Below are positions 16,459-24,936 of a DNA stretch of 64,000 nucleotides, one piece after another (the first letter of the stretch is position 1; each line of letters opens with the position of its first letter). The notes under the pieces were generated by a model that saw nothing but the letters and a program-made list of their open reading frames with translations, did no database searches and was not told the DNA's origin. The DNA comes from Uliginosibacterium flavum (GTDB taxonomy: Bacteria > Pseudomonadota > Gammaproteobacteria > Burkholderiales > Rhodocyclaceae). The stretch spans positions 172,774-236,773 of the forward strand of contig NZ_JBEWZI010000005.1 in the NCBI RefSeq assembly GCF_040566545.1, read 5' to 3'. The position numbers and the translations under genes were made by a program.

Positions 16459-18326
16459 TGGCTCTTCTGCAGCTCTCCGAACCGGGTGAATCGCCCGACC
16501 CTCATCAACAGCGTCTGGCCGTCGGGATCGACCTCGGTACGACCAACTCACTGGTGGCGACCGTGCGCAACTCCATCGCGGAGTGCCTGCCGGCCGAGGA
16601 TGGCGGTGTCATCCTGCCCTCGGTTGTGCGTTACTACAAAGATGGACATACAGTAGTCGGTCAGGCCGCACTGGCCGCTCAGACCATCGATCCGCGCAAC
16701 ACCATAGCTTCAATCAAGCGGCTGATGGGGCGTGGCTTGGCTGATACCGATGCAGGCATGCGTAGCCGTTACGATCTGGTGGATACCGGCGATATGGTCC
16801 GCGTCAATACGGTTGCCGGATTACGCACGCCGGTCGAGATCTCCGCTGAAATTCTCAAGGTTCTGCGCGAGCGTGCTGAAGCGACGCTGGGCGACGAGCT
16901 GGTCGGCGCTGTGATTACTGTGCCGGCCTATTTCGACGACGCTCAACGTCAGGCAACCAAAGACGCGGCGCGTCTGGCCGGTCTGAATGTTCTACGTCTG
17001 CTCAACGAGCCGACCGCAGCGGCGATTGCCTATGGCCTTGATGAAGGTGCTGAAGGCATTTACGCCGTCTACGATCTGGGCGGAGGCACCTTCGATTTTT
17101 CCATTCTGCGTTTGTCGCGTGGCGTATTTGAGGTGATGGCGACCAGTGGCGACTCATCGCTGGGTGGCGATGATTTTGATGAAGCTTTGGCAGACTGGCT
17201 ACACAAAAAAGCCAGTGGTGTGGATCTGGATTGCTCCAAGTCGCGCGCACTCTTGGTTGAGGCGCGGCGCGTCAAAGAAGCTTTGACGGAAAATGCACTG
17301 TGTGTGGCACGTGTGCCGGTGGCGGCCGATGGCATCAAGGACATTCCCGTCAGTGTTGAAGAGTTTCACGAGCTGACACGCAAACTGGTCGAGCGCAGCT
17401 TGTCGCCGGTGAAGAAGGCCTTGCGTGATGCCGCGCTGAAAGTCGATGACATCCAGGCGGTAGTCATGGTTGGCGGTGCTACTCGCATGCCGCATGTGCG
17501 CAGTGCCGTGGCCGCCCTGTTTGGCCGTGAACCGAATATCGATATTGACCCGGAAAAGGTTGTCGCGATCGGCGCAGCGACGCAAGCCAATATCCTGGCT
17601 GGTAATCGTCGCGCGGGTGAAGACTGGCTCTTGCTGGATGTGATCCCGCTGTCGCTCGGTCTCGAAATGATGGGTGGGCTGACCGAAAAAATCATCACTC
17701 GCAACTCAACCATTCCTGTTTCCAAAGCGCAGGATTTCACGACCTACAAGGACGGCCAGAGTGCGATGGCTATCCACGTCGTGCAGGGTGAGCGCGAGCT
17801 GGTCGCGGATTGCCGATCGCTGGCACGTTTCGAGCTGCGTGGCATTCCGCCGATGCCGGCCGGTGGCGCACGTATCCGGGTGACTTTTCAGGTGGATGCT
17901 GACGGCCTGCTTGCCGTTAGCGCGCGTGAGCAGACTACCGGCGTGGAGGCACACGTCAGTGTGAAGCCCAGTTATGGCCTTTCCGACGAAGAAATCACCG
18001 GCATGCTGAAGTCAGGGTTTGAACATGCCGCCAATGATATGCAGGCGCGCTCATTGCGCGAACAGCAAGTCGAGGCGGGTCGTCTGATCGATGCGACTGA
18101 GCAAGCCATCAAGGAAGATGCAGATCTGCTTTCTGCAACTGAGCAAGCCAGTGTTTTGGCGGAAATCGAGCGTGTGCGGCTCTTGCTGCAGGGACTTGAT
18201 CACCTGGCGATCAAGGCAGGGATTGATGCCTTGTCCGCCAAGACCGGTGATTTCGCTGCACGGCGCATGGATAAAGCCATTCGCCTGGCCTTGACCGGCA
18301 GCCGGATCGACAAGCTGCCTCTGTAA
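16458..18326 (+). CDS. hscA: Fe-S specific Hsp70 chaperone HscA
   Basis: This 622-aa Hsp70 binds the LPPVK loop of IscU and drives cluster release in an ATP-dependent way. The N-terminal ATPase domain shows VGIDLGTTNSLVA and the phosphate loop DLGGGTFDFS. A substrate-binding domain and helical lid follow. The short lid and the operon position distinguish it from DnaK. Length matches E. coli HscA. It begins within the stop codon of hscB. Confidence 0.96.
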   Translation: MALLQLSEPGESPDPHQQRLAVGIDLGTTNSLVATVRNSIAECLPAEDGGVILPSVVRYYKDGHTVVGQAALAAQTIDPRNTIASIKRLMGRGLADTDAGMRSRYDLVDTGDMVRVNTVAGLRTPVEISAEILKVLRERAEATLGDELVGAVITVPAYFDDAQRQATKDAARLAGLNVLRLLNEPTAAAIAYGLDEGAEGIYAVYDLGGGTFDFSILRLSRGVFEVMATSGDSSLGGDDFDEALADWLHKKASGVDLDCSKSRALLVEARRVKEALTENALCVARVPVAADGIKDIPVSVEEFHELTRKLVERSLSPVKKALRDAALKVDDIQAVVMVGGATRMPHVRSAVAALFGREPNIDIDPEKVVAIGAATQANILAGNRRAGEDWLLLDVIPLSLGLEMMGGLTEKIITRNSTIPVSKAQDFTTYKDGQSAMAIHVVQGERELVADCRSLARFELRGIPPMPAGGARIRVTFQVDADGLLAVSAREQTTGVEAHVSVKPSYGLSDEEITGMLKSGFEHAANDMQARSLREQQVEAGRLIDATEQAIKEDADLLSATEQASVLAEIERVRLLLQGLDHLAIKAGIDALSAKTGDFAARRMDKAIRLALTGSRIDKLPL

Positions 18327-18339
18327 AAAGGAATTTTGC

Positions 18340-18681
18340 ATGACCCAGATCGTCGTTTTACCCAATGCGCAACTCTGTCCGGATGGGGCCGTTATCGAAG
18401 TCGAACCGGGTCAGACGGTTTGCGATGCCTTGCTCGCGAATGACATCGATATCGAGCATGCCTGTGAAAAATCCTGTGCCTGTACGACCTGCCATGTCAT
18501 CGTGCGCGAAGGATTTACTTCCTTGGCGGAGGCTGACGAGCTGGAGGAGGATCTGCTCGACAAAGCCTGGGGGCTTGAGCCGCAGTCACGCCTGTCCTGT
18601 CAGGCGGTGGTCGCGACAACCAATCTAGTAGTTGAAATTCCGCGTTACACCATCAACATGGTCAGCGAGGGTAAAAAATGA
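18340..18681 (+). CDS. fdx: [2Fe-2S] ferredoxin Fdx of the Isc system
   Basis: This 113-aa adrenodoxin-type ferredoxin donates electrons during cluster assembly. Ligands are Cys42, Cys48, Cys51 and Cys87, exactly the spacing of E. coli Fdx. Cys46, the non-ligand cysteine that is also conserved in Isc ferredoxins, is present. It lies 13 bases after hscA and overlaps iscX by four bases (ATGA). Confidence 0.96.
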   Translation: MTQIVVLPNAQLCPDGAVIEVEPGQTVCDALLANDIDIEHACEKSCACTTCHVIVREGFTSLAEADELEEDLLDKAWGLEPQSRLSCQAVVATTNLVVEIPRYTINMVSEGKK

Positions 18682-18872
18682 AATGGACCGACACACAGGA
18701 GATCGCCATTGCGCTGGTAGACGCTCATCCAGACGTAGACCCGACGCGGATCAACTTCGTTGATCTGATGAATTGGGTGAGAGCACTGCCGGGCTTTGAT
18801 GATGATCCCAAGCATTGCGGCGAGCGCATTCTTGAGGCGATTCAGGCAACCTGGATTGAAGAGGCCGAGTAA
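18678..18872 (+). CDS. iscX: IscX, Isc accessory protein
   Basis: This 64-aa acidic protein binds IscS and iron and tunes the rate of cluster assembly. The sequence MKWTDTQEIAIALVDAHPDVDP and the C-terminal WIEEAE are diagnostic. It is the last gene of the operon, coupled to fdx by an ATGA overlap. The next gene is convergent with no spacing at all: its stop codon starts at the base after iscX, and I see no hairpin between them. Confidence 0.95.
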   Translation: MKWTDTQEIAIALVDAHPDVDPTRINFVDLMNWVRALPGFDDDPKHCGERILEAIQATWIEEAE

Positions 18873-19313
18873 TCAGGAATCAACCAGTTCATTCAGGCTG
18901 AGCCAGTACGCGCCCAACTGGCCAACTGTAGTCAGAAAACGCTCAAAATCCACGGGTTTGCGGATATAGCTGTTGGCGCCGAGGCTGTAAGCCTGCTGGA
19001 TATCCTGCAATTCGCGCGAAGTCGTCAGGATCACGACCGGCAGCAGTGCTGTGCGCGAATCAGCTCGAATCCGGCGCAGTACCTCTAGACCGTCGATGCG
19101 CGGTAACTTCAGATCGAGAAACACAACCGCCGGCTGAATCGTCGTGTCACGTCCCGCGTGCCGCCCCGTTCCGAACAGATATTCGATGGCATCCACGCCG
19201 TCCCGGGTGACGATGATCTGATTGGTAATCTTGTTTTTACTGAAGGCGCGCAGAGTCAGCGCTTCGTCGTCCGGATTGTCTTCAACCAGCAGAATGGGTC
19301 GATCAGTAGCCAT
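18873..19313 (-). CDS. Single-domain response regulator (CheY/Rcp1-like)
   Basis: This 146-aa receiver domain has no output domain. The acidic pair is at EDNPDD (11-16), the phospho-acceptor is Asp67 (VFLDLKLP), and the conserved Lys lies in SYIRKPV near 117. The EDNPDDxxL start and FLDLKLPRxxGLEVL resemble regulators that partner with phytochrome-type or hybrid histidine kinases. No kinase gene is adjacent, so the partner is unknown. Confidence 0.9.
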   Translation of the reverse strand: MATDRPILLVEDNPDDEALTLRAFSKNKITNQIIVTRDGVDAIEYLFGTGRHAGRDTTIQPAVVFLDLKLPRIDGLEVLRRIRADSRTALLPVVILTTSRELQDIQQAYSLGANSYIRKPVDFERFLTTVGQLGAYWLSLNELVDS

Positions 19314-19502
19314 TAGTGTTTACTCGTAATTTGCTTAGGCCCATCCATTATCGGCGCGGGCGTCCTTGAGTTGAGACTTTGCTACAAAGCTGCTGTGGTC
19401 AGTACAAAAACCGGATCAGTGCACGGCGTCAGGCGCTGAAGATGAAAGGCCGATTCTACCCGGTTTGTCTAAAACAGCGAATTCGCTTGTCGTGACACTT
19501 GC

Positions 19503-20576
19503 CTATTCAGGCAGTTGCCGCCCCCACAGCCGCAGCGAGCCAACGGCCGGGTTGGTGAGAGTCCAGTAGATCGTTTCGTGGTTCCATACCGGCGCTACGG
19601 TGTAGGCCTGCAGGCAGCCAGCTTCGACCTCACTTGCGCTGGCTCCGACCAGCGGGCGCAGGGTGGCCATCAGGTCGTCCCAGCGACGAAAGGAGTTGCG
19701 CAGCAGGTTGCTGTGCTCCCAGCCTTCCTGTGGCTCGAATTCATACGGCTTGGAATTGTCGCGGACAAAGGGGCTGGACTGCGCAAAATGATTGGTTTGC
19801 ACCAGCAGGCCATCTTGGGCGTAGCGCACGTTCTGGCGCCCGTCGTGAGCGATTTCAACGACTGCGGCATTGTCTGAAGTGTCGCTGCACAGACTGATGA
19901 AGACCGGGCTGGAGAAGCGTTGTGTGGCGATGAAATCCAGTGCCGTTTCAAGCGTATTGATGCGGCTGTCTTCAATCAGGTCGCGCAGCACGAAGAGCGG
20001 GTCGCTACGAAAGCGGGCCGGTGCGAGGCTATGGCGCTTGGGTGCAAAGTTGATTGCGCCGCACAGGCCGGGGCGCGAGAAAGTCAGCACGCCGACCATG
20101 CCCTGTACTCCAGCAGTATGGGTGATAACACCCTGCGCATCAATGTAGTCGGCTGCGCGTACGGCGGGGGCCATCACGGGTACGTTGCCCCAGTCCAGGC
20201 TGCGCATCATGCGCCAGCCCTCACTTGAGCGCACACAGCTGGTGGTGCAGCCGGGAATGAAGTTGTAGGCCACGTGTGCCCAAGTGTACTGACGCTGCAT
20301 GATCGCCATCTGCGCGCGCGAAATCAGCCCGGTTGCATCTGCCAGATAGTCGCTGCAGGCGATATAGCGGCCAGAGTGGTCATACACCAGTTTGTACACC
20401 AGCCAGCACAGAGCGCGTGCGATGAAGGTACTGAAGTAGGCTTTCTTCAGGGCCAGGCACATGGCCTTGAAAGCATCCATGTCTGGCGGCGAATTTACCA
20501 GCGCGGCCCAGCGAACTGCGGGCTCTTTCTGCAGATAGTCGATCCTCAGGGCTGGGCGTTGGTCCTCAAGCATCAT
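19503..20576 (-). CDS. Ntn-hydrolase of the choloylglycine hydrolase / acid ceramidase fold
   Basis: This 357-aa protein probably hydrolyses an amide bond (acyl-amine, N-acyl amino acid or similar). The candidate nucleophile is Cys110 in PGCTTSC. Arg126 and Asp129 lie 16 and 19 residues downstream, the same C/R/D spacing as in choloylglycine hydrolases and acid ceramidase. Family members are cleaved just before this Cys. Here 109 residues would form the alpha chain, as in acid ceramidase-like enzymes. The substrate is unknown. It overlaps the end of the FUSC-type gene (ATGATG junction), so the two are co-expressed. Confidence 0.6.
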   Translation of the reverse strand: MMLEDQRPALRIDYLQKEPAVRWAALVNSPPDMDAFKAMCLALKKAYFSTFIARALCWLVYKLVYDHSGRYIACSDYLADATGLISRAQMAIMQRQYTWAHVAYNFIPGCTTSCVRSSEGWRMMRSLDWGNVPVMAPAVRAADYIDAQGVITHTAGVQGMVGVLTFSRPGLCGAINFAPKRHSLAPARFRSDPLFVLRDLIEDSRINTLETALDFIATQRFSSPVFISLCSDTSDNAAVVEIAHDGRQNVRYAQDGLLVQTNHFAQSSPFVRDNSKPYEFEPQEGWEHSNLLRNSFRRWDDLMATLRPLVGASASEVEAGCLQAYTVAPVWNHETIYWTLTNPAVGSLRLWGRQLPE

Positions 20577-22759
20577 GCGGGAGTCCCCTGTGCATGCCGT
20601 TCGTCTATGGGCGATACCACCGCAAACCCGCTTGCCAGTTCGGCCAGTTCCGGCAGCAAGGCCTCTATCTGTGCAAGCTGGCGCAGCACGCGCTGTGCGG
20701 TTTCCGTCATGTCACTGGAGAGTGGCTCCAGCTGGACTTCTTCATGGGCTATTGCTTGTACAGGCAAGCTGCGCGCGGCCAGAGCGGAGGCGATGGCTTG
20801 CAGGCCAGTCTGGATGCGGCTCTCAGGGATCTGGATGCTTGGTGACTGCAGACCATCCCGATCCTGCTCGCGGTGTGCGCCGAGCGCCGAGATGTAGCCG
20901 AGCAGGGTGTGACTGGCGCACAAGAAGCGATAGGCCGCATCAGGCCGCAAGCTATAGCGTTCGGGTTCCTTGAGCATGCTGGCGAGTGTGGCGGAAAGCT
21001 CGGCATCGGCGTTGTGGGCATCGCGCCGGGCAATCCGGTAGGGTAGATCGTCGCGTGGGCCGCTGCGGTACTGGTTGAGAATTTCTGCGAGATAGATGCT
21101 GCTCAGGCTCAGGCTACGCGACATGGCGTGGTGCACCCGTTTGCCGTGCCATTCAGGCAGGATCAAGGCCACCGCAGCAATGGCCAGCAGGCAGCCGAGC
21201 AGGGTGTCGAGCACGCGCGGGCCGATCAGGGCGTAGCTGCTGCCGAACTGGTTGAAACAGAGCATGACCAGCACGGTGATGGAGGCGGTGGCGAGTGCGT
21301 AGCGCTCGGCACGGAACACAAAGAAGCCAACACCGGCAGCCAGGATCAGGGCGAGCTGGGCGTGTTCATGCGGGAAGGACGAGATGAACAGGCTCGCGAA
21401 CAGCAGTCCGGCAAAGGTGCCGCCCATGCGCTGGCCCAGACGCAGCCAGGTGCTGCTGAAGTTGGGCTGGCATACGAAAACGGTGGTGAGCATCACCCAG
21501 TATCCCTGCGGCAGATCCAGCACGGTCAGCAGGGCGTAACCGGCCGTCAGTGCCGCCGCCAGGCGCAGACCGTGACGGAAGCGGCGGGAGGCCGGCGTGA
21601 ATTGCTGGCGCAGGCTGCGCCACATTTCACCCAGGGTTTGCGGATTACTGTCACGCAGACTGCTGTCGGTGACAGCCTCGAATTCGCCGGGCCGGGCTGC
21701 ACGCGCGAGGCGCAGTTCGATGCTGCTGATGTTGCGCACAAGATCGGCCAGCGCGTTGATCAGCGTCTTGTCCTGTTGCGTGTTGGCCTGAGCGTAGCCC
21801 AATGCATTTCCCAACTCTTCCAGCGCCAGCGCACCCTCCTGTCCATATTCGAATACTTCGCCTTGCGCGATGGCTTCGCCCAGTCGCGTGCAGGCCGCAG
21901 CCTGCAAGGCCATCAGGCGCTGGCAGCGAAACAGCACGTCACTGCGGGCGAAGGCTTCACTCAGCGCTTCATAAGGATGGTGCGCCGAGCTGGCGCGTTC
22001 ATGGACTTCCTGCGCAAGGAAATACCATTGCAGATGGCTGCGGCTGCCTTGCGCCGGATGGGAAGATTTTGCCCACAGCAACAGGATCTGGCGTGCCCGG
22101 TTCATGTCGCCGACAAGCCGCCCGTTCTGCGCGGCCAGGGCCAGGCGCAACGCCTTGACGTCCTGGCCCCGCACCGGTTCGAGCAGCGCGGATTTGATCT
22201 CCAGATAACGTGCCAGCGCTGCAAAAACTTGTGCCACCGCCTGACGGGGCGGACGGTTTTCAAACATGGCCGCAGCGAGCAGCGAGATGCCGCCATACCA
22301 GGCTGCGCCACCGAGCAGCAACAGCGGTTCGCGCCAGAAATTGACGCTGTCGATGCCATGTTGATCGACCCCCAGCATCGCGTAGATCGCCAGAATTACC
22401 GAGGCTGTGGCGATGGTGGCGTAACGCTCGCCCAATGCACCCAGCATCACGAAGCCGAAGGTGGATGTCGCCAGCCCCAGTGCGAACAACCAGGGGTAGG
22501 CGAAGAGCACGCGTACGGATATCGAGGCCACGCCGAAGCAGAGCAGGGTAACTAGGAGTGCCTTGAGGCGACCAGCAAAACGATCCGGCGTTTCCGCCAG
22601 CGCGGCGGCAATCACGCCGAGGATCAGGCCGATCAGCCAGCTTTCGTGGTCATTGCCGAAGCAGAAGGCGAGGATGCCACCGAAGGCCAGCGCGACCTTC
22701 AGACTGTCGAGCGTTTTGTCGTGCGACCACAGGCGGCGCAATGAGGCGGAATCAATCAT
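20573..22759 (-). CDS. FUSC/YccS-family inner-membrane transporter-like protein
   Basis: This 728-aa protein has two sets of about five to six transmembrane helices (about 20-170 and 395-530), each followed by a cytoplasmic helical region. This is the layout of YccS/YhfK and the fusaric acid resistance (FUSC) superfamily, thought to export aromatic acids. The specific substrate cannot be read. The ATG at 22759 begins a hydrophilic stretch typical of YccS. It is coupled to the downstream Ntn-hydrolase by a four-base overlap. Confidence 0.8.
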   Translation of the reverse strand: MIDSASLRRLWSHDKTLDSLKVALAFGGILAFCFGNDHESWLIGLILGVIAAALAETPDRFAGRLKALLVTLLCFGVASISVRVLFAYPWLFALGLATSTFGFVMLGALGERYATIATASVILAIYAMLGVDQHGIDSVNFWREPLLLLGGAAWYGGISLLAAAMFENRPPRQAVAQVFAALARYLEIKSALLEPVRGQDVKALRLALAAQNGRLVGDMNRARQILLLWAKSSHPAQGSRSHLQWYFLAQEVHERASSAHHPYEALSEAFARSDVLFRCQRLMALQAAACTRLGEAIAQGEVFEYGQEGALALEELGNALGYAQANTQQDKTLINALADLVRNISSIELRLARAARPGEFEAVTDSSLRDSNPQTLGEMWRSLRQQFTPASRRFRHGLRLAAALTAGYALLTVLDLPQGYWVMLTTVFVCQPNFSSTWLRLGQRMGGTFAGLLFASLFISSFPHEHAQLALILAAGVGFFVFRAERYALATASITVLVMLCFNQFGSSYALIGPRVLDTLLGCLLAIAAVALILPEWHGKRVHHAMSRSLSLSSIYLAEILNQYRSGPRDDLPYRIARRDAHNADAELSATLASMLKEPERYSLRPDAAYRFLCASHTLLGYISALGAHREQDRDGLQSPSIQIPESRIQTGLQAIASALAARSLPVQAIAHEEVQLEPLSSDMTETAQRVLRQLAQIEALLPELAELASGFAVVSPIDERHAQGTPA

Positions 22760-22818
22760 GGTGTGATTATACGGCCATCATTCCGAACGGCGCCGTCTTG
22801 CTGCGCTGAGCGGCGTGT

Positions 22819-22857
22819 CTGCTTGTACAGCCAGGCTGGGAGCGGCTGTACAGGCAG
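22819..22857. terminator. Hairpin in the short gap upstream of the FUSC gene
   Basis: CTGCTTGTACAGCC (22819-22832) pairs with GGCTGTACAGGCAG (22844-22857) with one wobble. The left arm is identical to part of the hairpin at 8117. It lies in the 109 bases between the FUSC gene start and the end of the esterase gene; no T-run follows. Confidence 0.5.
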
Positions 22858-22868
22858 GGCGGTGAGCG

Positions 22869-23609
22869 TCAGGGTTGTTGCGCGGCGACCGGCTTCACGT
22901 AGCCCATGAGTGCCGGCACTTCGTGTGCCAAGGCCTCGGCGACCATGCGGCCCAGCACGTAGGAGCCCTTCAGATTGAAGTGGGTCTTGTCCGGTACGAT
23001 CGTGCCATTGGGGCCGGCCTTGGTCGCGCCGAGCTTGTGCGCTTCGGTCTCGCCGAGTTGCTCGAAGTAATCCTGGCTGATCTGGTGCAGATCAATCAGC
23101 GGCACGTCCATATCGGCGGCAACCATTTTCATGGCAGCCACATGACCGGGCAGATCATCGATGATCTTGCCGTCGGGCTGGAAGTAGCGCCGCGCAATCG
23201 GCGTCACCAGAATCGGCTTGATGCCGGCGGCACGGGCTTCGCTGACATAACGGCGCAGGTTGGCTGGATATTCGGTTTTCAGATCGGTTTCGCGATCACC
23301 ATGCGCGGCACTTTGCACATCGTTGTGGCCGAACTGGATCAGCATCCAGTTGGGCTTTGGCCACTGCGCGGTGTCCCAAAGGCCATCACGTCGATAGGTC
23401 TTGGTACTGGCGCCGCCCTTGGCGCGGTTGATGCAATCCGCCATGGCGGTCAGGTTCGCGCAGAAACCGGTGCCGTAGCCCTGGCGCTCGGTCTGGGTGG
23501 AGTCGCCCACCAGCGTGATGCGAACGCCCTCTTTGGGTGGGCTGGAAGCACAGCCTGCCAGCAGCAGAGCGGGGAGCAGGGCTAACAGGGTACGGCGCAG
23601 GAGACTCAT
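22869..23609 (-). CDS. SGNH/GDSL esterase lipoprotein (rhamnogalacturonan acetylesterase-like)
   Basis: This is a secreted lipoprotein of 246 aa. The signal peptide ends in the lipobox LLAGC (Cys20). SGNH blocks are GDSTQ (catalytic Ser37), the Gly in the CINRAKGGAS region, FGHNDV (Asn) and DKTHFN (Asp/His dyad). The order and spacing fit CE12 rhamnogalacturonan acetylesterases, which deacetylate pectin. I chose ATG 23609; ATG 23624 would add five residues. The substrate assignment is inferred. Confidence 0.8.
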   Translation of the reverse strand: MSLLRRTLLALLPALLLAGCASSPPKEGVRITLVGDSTQTERQGYGTGFCANLTAMADCINRAKGGASTKTYRRDGLWDTAQWPKPNWMLIQFGHNDVQSAAHGDRETDLKTEYPANLRRYVSEARAAGIKPILVTPIARRYFQPDGKIIDDLPGHVAAMKMVAADMDVPLIDLHQISQDYFEQLGETEAHKLGATKAGPNGTIVPDKTHFNLKGSYVLGRMVAEALAHEVPALMGYVKPVAAQQP

Positions 23610-23722
23610 CTTTTGGTCTTTCATTGAAATGGCCGACATGCTTGTCGGCAGGAGTGGCGCCAGTCTACACAACACGGTGCTGGCGAGCTGACTGCAATTG
23701 CGATATTGATCCAGTTTGCTTG

Positions 23723-24883
23723 CTACTCGAAGAGCGGCAGCCCGCCTTGCTCTCCGGGTTGCATGCTTGCAGACTCAATGTCCGCGCGGCTCTCCAGGTG
23801 CCCGACGCGTACGCCGAGCAAGCGGAGCCGGCGTTGCAGCGGCACGCGCTTGAGACATTCGCCCGCCGCGCGGCGAATCGTGGCCGCGTCCGCCGTGGCC
23901 TCCGGCAGGGTGATGTCGCGCGTGATGGTGCTGAAATCGTCGTAGCGCAGCTTGATGCCGATGGTCTTGCCGAGAACTTCCTTGCGCATCAGGTCCTCGG
24001 CCACGCGCACGCACAAGCGGGTGAAAATTTCGGAGAGCTGGCTGCGATCCTGACGCGCATGCAGATCGTGTTCGAAGGTGGTTTCGCGGCTTACCGATTT
24101 GGGCTCGGAATGAGTGACGATGGGTCGCTCATCAATGCCATGCGCAGCTTCGTGCAACCAGCTGCCGTAGCTGCGGCCGAATTGTTCCTGCAGCCACAGC
24201 GGATCGGCGGCGGCCAACTCGCCGATGGTCTTGATGCCCAGCGCCGCGAGTTTCTCGTCGGCCTTCGGCCCGATGCCATTGATCTTGCGGGCGGGCAGGG
24301 GCCAGATACGCGTCGGAATGTCTTCCCTGCCCAGCAGCGTCAGACCATCCGGCTTATCCAGATCGCTACAGATCTTGGCCAGCAGCTTGTTGGGGGTCAC
24401 GCCGATCGAGCAGCTCAGGCCGGTCGCTGCACGTACTGCATCCTTGATGCGCTGGGCCAGTTCGCGCGTCTCGCCCGGTACGTCAGTCAGATCAAGGTAA
24501 ATTTCGTCGATGCCGCGATCCTCCATCAGCGGCGCAATGCTGGCCGCTGCCGCCTTGAAGAGTCGCGAGTAATGCCGGTAGGCGTCAAAATCCACCGGCA
24601 GCAGCACTGCATCCGGCGCCAGCTTCGCGCCTTTCATGATCCCCATCGCGGAACCAAGGCCCAGCGCACGCGCCTCATAGGTTGCGGTGGTGATCACCCC
24701 ACGCCCGACGTAATCGCGCAGCCGCGCATAGCGCCAGCTGCCGTCCGGCAAGTGTTTGGGAGCATCCACGCTGCGCCCGCCAATCACCACCGGCTGACCG
24801 CGCAATTGCGGGTAGCGCAGCAATTCGACGGAGGCGTAGAACGCGTCCATGTCGAGATGGGCGATGCGGCGGGGAAGAGTCAT
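23723..24883 (-). CDS. dinB: DNA polymerase IV (Y family)
   Basis: This 386-aa translesion polymerase opens with AHLDMDAFYASVE (metal-binding Asp11 and Asp13). The second catalytic pair is Asp126/Glu127 (RGIDEIYLDL). It sits about 22 residues later than in E. coli because of an insertion around residues 37-58 (containing PDGSWRYARLRDY) that several proteobacterial DinB proteins share. Thumb, HhH and little-finger regions follow. No obvious LexA box was found in the 53 bases upstream. Confidence 0.95.
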   Translation of the reverse strand: MTLPRRIAHLDMDAFYASVELLRYPQLRGQPVVIGGRSVDAPKHLPDGSWRYARLRDYVGRGVITTATYEARALGLGSAMGIMKGAKLAPDAVLLPVDFDAYRHYSRLFKAAAASIAPLMEDRGIDEIYLDLTDVPGETRELAQRIKDAVRAATGLSCSIGVTPNKLLAKICSDLDKPDGLTLLGREDIPTRIWPLPARKINGIGPKADEKLAALGIKTIGELAAADPLWLQEQFGRSYGSWLHEAAHGIDERPIVTHSEPKSVSRETTFEHDLHARQDRSQLSEIFTRLCVRVAEDLMRKEVLGKTIGIKLRYDDFSTITRDITLPEATADAATIRRAAGECLKRVPLQRRLRLLGVRVGHLESRADIESASMQPGEQGGLPLFE

Positions 24884-24936
24884 GCGGTCTTCAGAAAATT
24901 GCTGAGTCCCGATTGTAGTCCTGGATGAGTGCCGGC

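Noticed and set aside
21128..22555. 475-codon plus-strand frame
   Set aside because: Antisense shadow of the FUSC-type gene, with Gln/Gly/Ala-rich composition and no domain.
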